This document shows, piece after piece, positions 53,326-61,250 of a DNA stretch of 64,000 bases. The DNA is taken from positions 1 to 64,000 of the forward strand of contig CAVXNJ010000011.1 in assembly GCA_963763135.1 (NCBI GenBank). The letters run 5' to 3'. The position numbers and the translations under genes are program-made. Position 1 is the stretch's first letter; the number at the start of each line of letters is the position of its first letter. Source of the stretch: JANMZO01 sp963763135. Lineage in GTDB: Bacteria > Actinomycetota > Acidimicrobiia > Acidimicrobiales > JANYDT01. The notes under the pieces were generated by a model, which was not told the DNA's origin, searched no databases, and saw only the letters and a list, made by a program, of their open reading frames with translations.

Positions 53326-53743
53326 TCATGGCGAGGCGTGGGTGAGTCGACGATCGATCTCGCTGTTCATGATCTTGCACTCCTCGAGCGGGTGGTTGTA
53401 ACGGCACAGCAGGGATGCGGCCAGGAGTTCGCGTGCGTGAATGAGGCGGGCGATGTCCGCGTCGAGCGCGGTGAGGCGATGCTGGGCGACGGCCTTCCAC
53501 GCGGCGTTGTCACCGGACTCGAGGATCGCCTGGATCTCGTCGAGCGTTAGCCCGGCCTCTTGGAGCATCTGCACGAAAACGAGTCTGCGTATCGTCTCAG
53601 GCGAGTACTGACGGTGGCCCGAACGCCGTCCGTCGGCGATCACGAGGCCGCGTCGTTCGTAGTACCGAAGTGTCGAGGTGGCGACGTTCGCCGCGTTCAG
53701 CGACCTCGCCGATCGATGTCAGGAATTCCGGGAGAGTAGTCAC
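53326..53743 (-). CDS. MerR-family regulator, frameshifted
   Basis: GTG start at 53743: TTLPEFLTSIGEVAER is the N-terminal HTH helix. After a one-base extra G (GG pair near 53693) the frame continues ANVATSTLRYYERRGLVIADGRRSGHRQYS, the MerR wing, then a dimerisation helix. Corrected length 138 residues. No metal-binding Cys pair in the tail apart from LCRYNHPLEECK. Divergent from a methyltransferase gene across 45 nt. Confidence 0.75.
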
Positions 53744-53750
53744 GACAGTA

Positions 53751-53780
53751 CTTGACTTGAAGTTGGGTTCAACTGTCAAG
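53751..53780. promoter_or_regulatory. MerR-type shared operator between divergent genes
   Basis: CTTGAC (53751-53756) and GTCAAG (53775-53780) form an inverted repeat with an 18-nt spacer. TTGACT reads toward the methyltransferase and TTGACA toward merR. MerR proteins act on promoters with long spacers, which may explain the weak -10s. Confidence 0.5.
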
Positions 53781-53788
53781 GTCGTTCC

Positions 53789-54412
53789 ATGCCAACCGAA
53801 CACCTTCCCATACCGAACCATCACGCCGACCACGCTGGCTTCCGGGGCCTTTCCGGGCTTGCCGCTGCGGTCAGCTTCCTTGGCGGACGAGACAGCGACG
53901 CCCACCTTGCCGCCCGACTTGTCGGTCTTGCTCCCGCCGATCGTGTCGTCGACATCGGTTGCGGGCCCGGTGTTGCCGCACGTCATGCCGCAAGCATCGG
54001 AGCCAAGGTCATTGGCGTCGATCCGGCGGCGGTGATGCTACGAGTCGCCCGGTGGCGCCGAACGAAGGGTGTCACCTGGCGGATCGGAGCAGCGGAGGAC
54101 TTGCCGGTCGACGACCGTTGGGCGACGGTGGCGTGGTCGTTGGCCACCGTCCATCACTGGAAGAATATCGAAGCCGGTCTCGACGAAGTCGCTCGGATCC
54201 TCGCTCCCGGGGGCCGCTTCACTGTGCTCGAACGTCGCATCAGCCAGGACGCGACTGGACATGCCAGCCACGGATGGACCGACGCGCAAGCCGATTCTTT
54301 CGCGGCTCGTTGTGTAGCGCACGGTCTCGTGGACGTCACGACTTCGAGCGACAACACGACACGAGGTTCGATCCTCACCGTCACGGCGCACGTCGCCGTC
54401 GGGATGGGATGA
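53789..54412 (+). CDS. Class I SAM-dependent methyltransferase
   Basis: 207 residues: VVDIGCGPGVAARHAASIGAK (motif I), VIGVDPAAVMLRVARWRR (motif II acid D), WRIGAAEDLPVDDRWATVAWS (motif III), LAPGGRFTVLERR (post-III). The substrate-binding N-terminus (HHADHAGFRGLSGLAAAVSFLGG) is short. Under the divergent MerR it is probably induced by a toxic small molecule. Substrate unknown. Confidence 0.88.
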   Translation: MPTEHLPIPNHHADHAGFRGLSGLAAAVSFLGGRDSDAHLAARLVGLAPADRVVDIGCGPGVAARHAASIGAKVIGVDPAAVMLRVARWRRTKGVTWRIGAAEDLPVDDRWATVAWSLATVHHWKNIEAGLDEVARILAPGGRFTVLERRISQDATGHASHGWTDAQADSFAARCVAHGLVDVTTSSDNTTRGSILTVTAHVAVGMG

Positions 54413-54669
54413 ACATTCGCCCTGACGCCGTCGCCCTGTTCATGTTCATTCGATGGCGCACGTAATCAGCGTCAGCTCCGGGCAGGATGTGTACCTACGA
54501 GATGGGAGGCTGTCGCTGGAGCTGAAGGATATGCGCGCTTATCTGCTGCTGCACCGTCGGTTGCGGTGGTCGCTTGGTCCACGGATTCGAGAGCGTGAGC
54601 GTCAGGCGATACGCTCCCGTCTGTGCCTGCAGACTCGCGTCAGGGGTTGCCACCCCGGAAGTTCACCCA

Positions 54670-56139
54670 GTGATCGTCGAGCGTTCGGCACAGCCGAACG
54701 CACCCGCAGCGCTTGACCGAGGCGCGAACTTGGCGCTGGTCGCGGCGACCGCGGCCATGCTGATGATCAGCTTCGTGGCGACGGCCACGAACATCGCCGT
54801 TCCGACGCTCGAAAGATCCTTCGACGCTCCGTTGTCGTCAGTTTCCTGGGTCGTTACGGCGTACAACGTGTGTCATGTCACGCTCATGCTTGTCGGTGGG
54901 CGACTCGCCGACCGGCTTGGTCGAAAACGCATATTCGTGAGCGGCTTGATGGTGTTCGCGGTTGCGGCCGCTGCTTCTGTCATCGCCCCGAATCTGGGGT
55001 TGCTGATCGCCGCTCGCGTGCTTCAGGCCATCGGTGCAGCGATGGTGCTGCCAGCGTCGCTCGTGGCCGTGCTGCCCACCTACCCACGGGAACGTCACGC
55101 GTCGATCGTGTCGCTTTGGTCGTCGGTTGGTATGGCCGGATCAGCGGTGGGGCCGACGTTGGCATCGGTGGTGCTTTCTGCTGCGGGATGGCGGGCGGTC
55201 TTCGCTATTGCGATTCCCATCGCCTTGGTTGCGGTCGTCCTGGCGTATCGACACATCCCGGAGAGCCTTCCCGAAAACGAACCCGGCCCACTTGATGTCG
55301 TCGGAGCGATCGCTGGCACGACGGCCATCGGCGGCTTTGCCGTTGCACTTGTGCAGGGCCGGGTCTGGGGCTGGTCCTCCCCTGCGGTGCTTGTGGCCGC
55401 GGGTATGGCGGCGATTGGTGGTGTGGTGTTCGTCCGTCGTTCGCTCAGTCACCCGGAACCCCTTGTTGATCTTCGGGTGCTTGGCGTTCGGTCGTTTGTC
55501 GTCACCTCCGCAACGGCTTCGATCTTCGGCATCGCAGGTGGGGCGACGTGGTTTCTGTACCCGCTGTTCATGCGGCAGGTATGGGGATTCTCCATTCTCC
55601 GAACCGGTCTGGCGATGAGCCCGGGTGCGATCGTCATGGTGTTCGTGACACTCGCCAGCGTTCCAGCGGCCAACCGTTTCGGGTACCGACGCTCGTTGAC
55701 AGCCGGAGCGTCGATTGCCGTGTTCGGTGTCGTATGGCTCGCGTTGTTCATGCGACCGGGTGGCAATTACTGGTCGTCGTTTGTTCCGGCCACAGTGACG
55801 CTGGGGACCGGCATGGGATTGACCGCCGGTCAACTCAACGCAGCCGCTTTGGGTGCAGTGACGCCGGAGATGCTCGGCGCTGCAAATGGTGCGTTCAACA
55901 CGATCAAGTCCCTTGGTAGCGCGCTCGGCGTTGCCATGGCCGCCGCAGTACTCGGGGCCACGAGCGGCAGTTCACGCAACACAGCCTTTTCGCTCGCGTT
56001 CGCGATCACTGCAGCGTTGATGGCACTAGCCCCGCCGCTTCTGGCTTTTGGATACCGGGACGATTCGCGGAACTCGCGGCGTGCGCGTTCATTACGGCGT
56101 TCTCGTTCGCTTCGTCGTTCCGGTTCATCGCTTCCGTAA
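54670..56139 (+). CDS. MFS drug exporter, DHA2/EmrB-QacA type
   Basis: GTG 54670 gives 489 residues, 14 predicted membrane helices. Motifs: TATNIAVPTLERSFDAPLSS, SWVVTAYNVCHVTLMLVGGR-LADRLGRKRIFVSG (MFS motif A), and MVLPASLVAVLPTYPRERH. No partner. The Arg/Ser-rich tail (RRSRSLRRSG) is basic. Such proteins export drugs using the proton gradient. Earlier ATG starts are possible but poorly placed. Confidence 0.88.
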   Translation: MIVERSAQPNAPAALDRGANLALVAATAAMLMISFVATATNIAVPTLERSFDAPLSSVSWVVTAYNVCHVTLMLVGGRLADRLGRKRIFVSGLMVFAVAAAASVIAPNLGLLIAARVLQAIGAAMVLPASLVAVLPTYPRERHASIVSLWSSVGMAGSAVGPTLASVVLSAAGWRAVFAIAIPIALVAVVLAYRHIPESLPENEPGPLDVVGAIAGTTAIGGFAVALVQGRVWGWSSPAVLVAAGMAAIGGVVFVRRSLSHPEPLVDLRVLGVRSFVVTSATASIFGIAGGATWFLYPLFMRQVWGFSILRTGLAMSPGAIVMVFVTLASVPAANRFGYRRSLTAGASIAVFGVVWLALFMRPGGNYWSSFVPATVTLGTGMGLTAGQLNAAALGAVTPEMLGAANGAFNTIKSLGSALGVAMAAAVLGATSGSSRNTAFSLAFAITAALMALAPPLLAFGYRDDSRNSRRARSLRRSRSLRRSGSSLP

Positions 56140-56183
56140 ACGAGTGATTCCCCGACACTCGACATGAGGAGCGTCGGACGCAT

Positions 56184-57581
56184 GTGGCGGCCGACGCTGT
56201 GCTGCGCCAGACTTGGGTCGTGACGATTCTCAGCGACCTCCGTCCGTTCCTGACCGAGGCGATCGTCCGCTTCGGCGTCCCGGGCGCGTCGCTGGCCGTG
56301 CTCTCGGACGGCGTGATCTACGAGGCCGCTGCGGGTGTCGTGAACAATGAAACGCTCGTCGAGGCGACGCCGGACGCCGTGTTCCAGATCGGCTCGATCA
56401 CCAAGCTCATGACCGCGGCGATGATCATGCAGCTCGTCGATGAAGGGCGGCTCGACATCGACACCCCGGTACGCAAGGTCCTCCCGGACTTCGCAGTAGG
56501 CGACGTGGAGGTATCGACGGAGGTAACGCCGCGTCACCTACTCAACCACTCGAGCGGCATAGACGGTGACTTCTTCGTTGATGCCGGGCGCGGTGACGGC
56601 GTGGTCGCAAGACTCGTCGAGATGGGCCGGTCCCTGCCGCAGCTCCACACGATGGGAGAAGGGTTCTCGTACTGCAATTTCGGCTTCGCTTTGCTCGGAC
56701 GGATCATCGAGGTGCTCGACGGCATGGAGTGGGACACCGCTCTCCGGCGACGGGTCGCCGGGCGACTGCAGACCGAGTACCTCACCACGCGGCCAGAGCA
56801 ACTCCTACGTTGGCGCGCTGCGATCGGCCATATCGCGAGCGGGCCGACCGGGTCACTCGCGCCGAGCCCGGCGCCCTATTTGTCGTTCGGCATGGGGCCC
56901 GCAGGGGCCACGGCCACGTGTCGGGCGCGCGACCTCGTCGCCTTCGCTCAATCGTTCCTGGCCGGGGGCGGTTCGCTCGTGAGCCACTCGGCGGCCGAGT
57001 CGATGCGCTCACCGAACACCAGCGCGGTAAATGCGGGCGCAGTGCAGGACTTCGGCCTCGGTTTCATGCTGTTCGACTGGGCCGGAACGCAGCTCTACGG
57101 TCACGACGGAGCCACCGTCGGGCAGAACGCATTCCTACGAATCCACCAGAACGGCATCGTCGCTGCTCTGCTCACCAATGGCGGCGACGTGCAGGGCCTC
57201 GCCCACCACGTGTTGACAGCCATCTTCGAGGACCTCGCCCACATAGCGCCGCCGGCGCCGCCCGAGGGCACAGCCCGCTTGATTGACACCACTGCCTACA
57301 CCGGAACGTTTCAGCGCGGCCTGACAAGGTACGAGATCGATGCCGAAGGACCGGGGCTGAGCCTCCGCACCTGTCCCAACGAGGTTTGGTCACGAGGGCT
57401 CTTCCCGCCGCTCGGCCCGTTTGCGCTCCGACCTGTCGACGAGTCGACGTTTGCGTACCGGATGCCGGGCGTGGCGCTCCCGCTCACCGTGCGGTTCATC
57501 GACCCAGACGGTTCCGGACACTTTGCTGCGCTCCATGCCGGCCTCCGTCGCAACCCGAGACGCGTATCTGAGCAGGAATGA
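56184..57581 (+). CDS. Serine hydrolase, beta-lactamase class C fold
   Basis: Catalytic triad motifs: QIGSITKLMTAAMIMQ (SxxK), FSYCNFGFALLGRI (YxN), and YGHDGATVGQN (HxG). No signal peptide is evident from this start, so probably cytoplasmic. GTG 56184 gives 465 residues; a GTG 36 nt downstream is an alternative. The C-terminal beta-sandwich-like region (AYTGTFQRGLTRYEIDAEGP) resembles the EstB/D-aminopeptidase extension. Substrate unknown. Confidence 0.85.
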   Translation: MAADAVLRQTWVVTILSDLRPFLTEAIVRFGVPGASLAVLSDGVIYEAAAGVVNNETLVEATPDAVFQIGSITKLMTAAMIMQLVDEGRLDIDTPVRKVLPDFAVGDVEVSTEVTPRHLLNHSSGIDGDFFVDAGRGDGVVARLVEMGRSLPQLHTMGEGFSYCNFGFALLGRIIEVLDGMEWDTALRRRVAGRLQTEYLTTRPEQLLRWRAAIGHIASGPTGSLAPSPAPYLSFGMGPAGATATCRARDLVAFAQSFLAGGGSLVSHSAAESMRSPNTSAVNAGAVQDFGLGFMLFDWAGTQLYGHDGATVGQNAFLRIHQNGIVAALLTNGGDVQGLAHHVLTAIFEDLAHIAPPAPPEGTARLIDTTAYTGTFQRGLTRYEIDAEGPGLSLRTCPNEVWSRGLFPPLGPFALRPVDESTFAYRMPGVALPLTVRFIDPDGSGHFAALHAGLRRNPRRVSEQE

Positions 57582-57655
57582 ACGTTTACGGCGGAGGTTC
57601 GGAAATCAGGCCGCGAAACTGTGCAAGGCGAGATGGACGAACCGACCGTGGGTGG

Positions 57656-57675
57656 CGAGACGACCCATCGTCTCG
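57656..57675 (+). terminator. 8-bp hairpin after the serine hydrolase gene
   Basis: CGAGACGA (57656-57663) pairs with TCGTCTCG (57668-57675) around CCCA, 75 nt past the stop. The rest of the 57582-57962 gap shows no gene. Confidence 0.4.
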
Positions 57676-57962
57676 GGGGTTCACCCTATCATCGGTGTTG
57701 CCTTGGAGAGGGACGAGATCGCCGCCTCGATACATAAGCACGCATACGATCATTTGACTTGGGTGCCTGGGAAGTCATAACGTTGCGTGAATCGTTCAAC
57801 GACGTGGTTCCCGCGTCTAACAGGTATGGCACGTTTCAAGAATGCTATGTGCACATATGTACGTGACGATCTTCCTGACGATGTGGAATATCTCAATCCG
57901 ACGAGACGTGGCACGGAGCGTAACTCGCGTACTGTGATCCAGGACACCGCTCAGGGGGAAAC

Positions 57963-57998
57963 ATGAACGATACGAACGAAATGAACGATACGAACGAA
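57963..57998. repeat. Exact 18-bp tandem duplication at the SnoaL start
   Basis: ATGAACGATACGAACGAA occurs twice in direct succession, so the gene has two in-frame ATGs with equal context. Confidence 0.9.
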
Positions 57999-58607
57999 TT
58001 GTCTCCGTCGGACATCAGAGCGCTGGTTACGCGGCTCGAGGTTTTGGAGGCGCGAGAAGCGATCCGAGACGTGCTGTATCGCTACGCACGCGGCGCAGAT
58101 CGGGGCGATGTGGAGCTGTTCAAGTCCTGCTACTGGCCCGACGCGGTTGATTGTCACTGGTTCTGGAACGGTAACGCCCACGAGTTTGCTGATTGGGTGA
58201 TCGCGCTGCTGCGTGAGATCCCCAACTCGCAGCACTCGATCACCAATCCGATCATCGAACTCGACGGAGATCGTGCCTTCGTCGAGTGCCAGTGGTACGT
58301 CATCCATCACATCGGCCTCGATGTCGACCGGTTCATCGACCAGCAGGCCGAGGGTCGCTACCTCGATGTGTTCGAGCGGCGCAACGGCGAATGGCGGATC
58401 CTCCACCGTCAGACGGCGCTCGAAGCGCTACGCGAACACGTGGTCCCAAACTACTCCCGCGGCCGACCTGCCGGCCATCCGTCGGTGGCCCAGCGCATGC
58501 CCAACGATGCGGTCTACCGGGGTGCCGCGATCGCCGACGATCCGATCGTGGCCGCGCCGCCGTCGGATCTGTGGGGGGATGCCCGCGCCCGTCATGCCGG
58601 TCGCTGA
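57963..58607 (+). CDS. SnoaL-like NTF2-fold protein
   Basis: 214 residues; the ATG follows GGGGGGAAAC. The SnoaL_4 core reads AREAIRDVLYRYARGADRGD, ELFKSCYWPDAVDCHWFWNG, and GRYLDVFERRNGEWRILHRQ. The first 12 residues are an exact duplication, MNDTNE twice (18-bp tandem repeat at 57963-57998). The fold is used in aldol-type cyclisation, dehydration and hydrolysis; role unknown. Confidence 0.85.
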   Translation: MNDTNEMNDTNELSPSDIRALVTRLEVLEAREAIRDVLYRYARGADRGDVELFKSCYWPDAVDCHWFWNGNAHEFADWVIALLREIPNSQHSITNPIIELDGDRAFVECQWYVIHHIGLDVDRFIDQQAEGRYLDVFERRNGEWRILHRQTALEALREHVVPNYSRGRPAGHPSVAQRMPNDAVYRGAAIADDPIVAAPPSDLWGDARARHAGR

Positions 58608-58714
58608 ACGAACGGCTGCATCACCCTCCTCGTCACGACGGTGACCGGCACAGTTCTCCCGCATGGGCACGCAAGTGACCGTACCGCTTTGGTTCACATC
58701 GATCCGTTCGGGTG

Positions 58715-59956
58715 TCACGTGGTCGCGGTGAGGAGGTGTTCGACCAGATCTGCGGCGCGTTGATGCCCCCCGGCAGCCTCGAATCCTGCCTGTACCTGAG
58801 CGACCCCGTTACTGCAGGAACGCGCGGTTTCGCTTGCGTCGCGAAGCCGCTTGGCCGAGAGGCGTCGCGGCGGCAACCGGACCCCGGCGCCGGATTCGAC
58901 CACCCGCCGCGCCACCTCATGTTGATCGCGGCCGAACGGCACGGCGACGACGGGAACGCCCGCTGCGAGCGACCGTTGGGTGATGCCCATGCCTCCGTGG
59001 CAGATCACGACCGCAGTCTGCGTGAGCACCAGGTCGTGCGGTAGGAATCGTTCCATCACTACGCCGCTGGCTGCGCAGTCGGGGAGGGGTAGTGACGACG
59101 GGTCGATCCCACCGGTGGAACAGACGAGTTGGACGTTTGGGTCGTCGCCGAATGCTGCGAGCGCCGAGGCGAGCAGACGGCGGTCGTTCTGGAACTCGGT
59201 AGAGCAGGTGACCAGGACGATCGGGCGATCGTCCTGCCGCCACGCCGGCCACTTCGGGGATGGTGGTGACCAGAGTCCGGGGCCGACGAGCTGAACGGTC
59301 TCGGGCCAGTCCGGCCGCTGATATTCGAACGGTTCCGCGGTGAGGTACAACGTAAGGGGTGGGCGGGTGTAGAGCTCGTCGATGTGCGTCAGGGGCGGTG
59401 CTCCGGCGCTAGTTCGGATGCGGTTCAGCGGGTCCAGCGGCCGGTTCAGAAGGCGGGCCACGAGCGGGCGAAGGGCTTGGTCGCGAATGCGACCGGTCCG
59501 ACCGTTCGCAGGGGTGAGTCCGGGTCCGAACGGCGGGGTGTGCGGTGAGCTCAGCGGCATTGGGAATGGGTGCCATACCGCCCATGGCAGTCCGCTCCGT
59601 TCGGCCGCCGCCCGAGCGCCCCAGGCGTTCGTGTCGATGAGAAGCAGGTCGGGTCGCTCAGTTTTGATCGCTTCGGTGACGTCGTCGATTTCGATGCGAG
59701 CACGATCCAAGAAGGTGCGCATCGATTTCGAGACGCTGCCCACGATGGTCGTCGCTCTCCAGTCGTCCATTCGGCGCTCCTCGATGGCCGCGGCGATTGA
59801 CTTTGCGGCGAGACCGGCATCGAGCACAGTGGACACGTGCGTCGAGAGCGTTCGGACCGTCACGTTGTGGCCGCGCCTGCGTAGATCGAGGAGTGTGTCC
59901 ATGATCGGGAACAGGTGGCCAGCCGCCGGCGTGGTGTACACGAGGATCGTTGCCAC
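58715..59956 (-). CDS. GT1 (MGT/UGT-like) glycosyltransferase
   Basis: 413 residues from GTG. Donor-site signature FLPHDLVLTQTAVVICHGGMG, then TQRSLAAGVPVVAVPFGRDQHE. N-terminal acceptor domain: TILVYTTPAAGHLFPIMDTL. The acceptor loop resembles macrolide glycosyltransferases. Its start is 1 nt past the TetR stop. Third gene of an operon headed by a secreted protein gene and a TetR. Confidence 0.88.
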   Translation of the reverse strand: MATILVYTTPAAGHLFPIMDTLLDLRRRGHNVTVRTLSTHVSTVLDAGLAAKSIAAAIEERRMDDWRATTIVGSVSKSMRTFLDRARIEIDDVTEAIKTERPDLLLIDTNAWGARAAAERSGLPWAVWHPFPMPLSSPHTPPFGPGLTPANGRTGRIRDQALRPLVARLLNRPLDPLNRIRTSAGAPPLTHIDELYTRPPLTLYLTAEPFEYQRPDWPETVQLVGPGLWSPPSPKWPAWRQDDRPIVLVTCSTEFQNDRRLLASALAAFGDDPNVQLVCSTGGIDPSSLPLPDCAASGVVMERFLPHDLVLTQTAVVICHGGMGITQRSLAAGVPVVAVPFGRDQHEVARRVVESGAGVRLPPRRLSAKRLRDASETARSCSNGVAQVQAGFEAAGGHQRAADLVEHLLTATT

Positions 59957-59957
59957 G

Positions 59958-60608
59958 TCAGGCCTCAGTTTTCGTCATCTGCCGCATCGACGACGCTGCT
60001 GACGAGCGGGTCGAAACCGCGACCACGAGTTCCCCGATGGCTGCTCGCGTCTCGGCCCGGCCCCGGCCGAGGTCGATGCGAAGCAACTTCCAGAGGTAGA
60101 GGTCGGTGGCCGCGACCAACGTGTCGACCCTTCGTCGCCGGTTGCTCGCTCGCAGGCCACTCAACGATGAGCGAAATACCTCCTCCACCCAGGTCCGGTG
60201 GATCTGGCGGGCTTCGGCCAAGCCAATCTGCAGTGCCGGTACTTCGCTTTCCTGACGTAGGAGGTGCCACATAAGTGCACCCTCGCGTTCGTAGTGATCG
60301 AGCAGTGCATCAAGCGACTCGTCGACGCTCAACCCGTTTGAGGTGCGTTGTTGCAGAACCCGCTCACGCACCCGAGCGGCGACCGCATCGAACAGGCCGA
60401 GTTTGGTACCGAAGGCTCGTTGGACCGTCGGTAGGGTGACCTGGGCGGCCTCGGCCACGGCAGCAAGGGTGACCCGATCGAACGTGTGGATTGCGAAAAG
60501 TTGCTCGGCATGGCTCAGCATCCGTTCGGCGGTCTCGGCGGCTTTGACGGCCCGAGTCGACTGCCGGTACGGCCGTTTCGATCCAGATGGCTTTGAGTGC
60601 TCCCTCAT
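59958..60608 (-). CDS. TetR-family regulator
   Basis: 216 residues. HTH: AERMLSHAEQLFAIHTFDRVTLAAVAEAAQVTLPTVQRAFG. Ligand domain helical (SLDALLDHYEREGALMWHLLRQ). The ATG shares TGATG with the stop of the secreted protein gene. A 10-bp inverted repeat at 61064-61090 over the operon start is its likely site. Confidence 0.85.
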   Translation of the reverse strand: MREHSKPSGSKRPYRQSTRAVKAAETAERMLSHAEQLFAIHTFDRVTLAAVAEAAQVTLPTVQRAFGTKLGLFDAVAARVRERVLQQRTSNGLSVDESLDALLDHYEREGALMWHLLRQESEVPALQIGLAEARQIHRTWVEEVFRSSLSGLRASNRRRRVDTLVAATDLYLWKLLRIDLGRGRAETRAAIGELVVAVSTRSSAASSMRQMTKTEA

Positions 60609-61069
60609 CAGATGCCGGTCCCGTCGAGTCCACCCTCGAGGAACCTGACCTCGATACCGTCCCCGGAAATGCCCGTGCCGGCTGATTGGCCGCCAATGAA
60701 GGTGAGGGTGAAGCGTTCGCTCGTGACCCGCCGTGTGGACGGGTCGACCCTTCGAATCTCGCCGTTGAAATCGATGGTCGCGGGCTCGGTGGGAACGAGG
60801 CGGTCGGATGTCTTGGTTCGGAACTGGCTCCGCCCGGAGCCGTGGATTGTTGCGCAGGTTGTCATGGTCCCAACGATCTGCTCCAAGCCACTTCCGTGCG
60901 GGGAGGCGACGCAGATCTCAGAGGCCGGCATATCGACAGTTGCGGTTCCTCGAAGGAGTTGCGCTGGCATGACTGAAGCGGCCGACGTCGGGATGTCAGA
61001 CCCGTGCAGGAGCAGCAGGCAGGCGGTTGACACAGTGAGCACGGTGCCGAGGTGTCCGGGCATATTCAT
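60608..61069 (-). CDS. Secreted protein of unknown function
   Basis: ATG 61069 gives 153 residues with a signal peptide (MNMPGHLGTVLTVSTACLLL, then a cleavage region HGSDIPTSAA). The mature part has CVASPHGSGLEQIVGTMTTC (two Cys, possibly paired) and a beta-rich end FTLTFIGGQSAGTGISGDGI. I do not recognise it. Cotranscribed with a TetR and a glycosyltransferase. Confidence 0.7.
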   Translation of the reverse strand: MNMPGHLGTVLTVSTACLLLLHGSDIPTSAASVMPAQLLRGTATVDMPASEICVASPHGSGLEQIVGTMTTCATIHGSGRSQFRTKTSDRLVPTEPATIDFNGEIRRVDPSTRRVTSERFTLTFIGGQSAGTGISGDGIEVRFLEGGLDGTGI

Positions 61070-61090
61070 GTTCGTAGCATGAACATGAAT
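61064..61090. promoter_or_regulatory. 27-bp palindromic operator over the operon start
   Basis: ATTCATGTTC (61064-61073) and GAACATGAAT (61081-61090) are perfect inverted repeats with a 7-nt spacer. It overlaps the start codon of the secreted protein gene, and a TTGACG -35 lies upstream, so binding would block transcription. The TetR at 59958 is the likely ligand-controlled repressor. Confidence 0.6.
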
Positions 61091-61250
61091 TTGAATTTCG
61101 TCAAGCGCGCCAGAACCCGCAGCGGTACGTGGATCACTGTCGCAGTGTGATGCCAAACACCCAAACCTCGGGTGTATGCAAACGACATATAGTGCTCGTG
61201 GACGAACGGTAGGTTCACACCTACTGTTCGTCGGAGCATGGAGGACATAT

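Noticed and set aside
57840..57870. GTGCACATATGTAC near-palindrome before the SnoaL gene
   Set aside because: Imperfect and not placed against a recognisable promoter.
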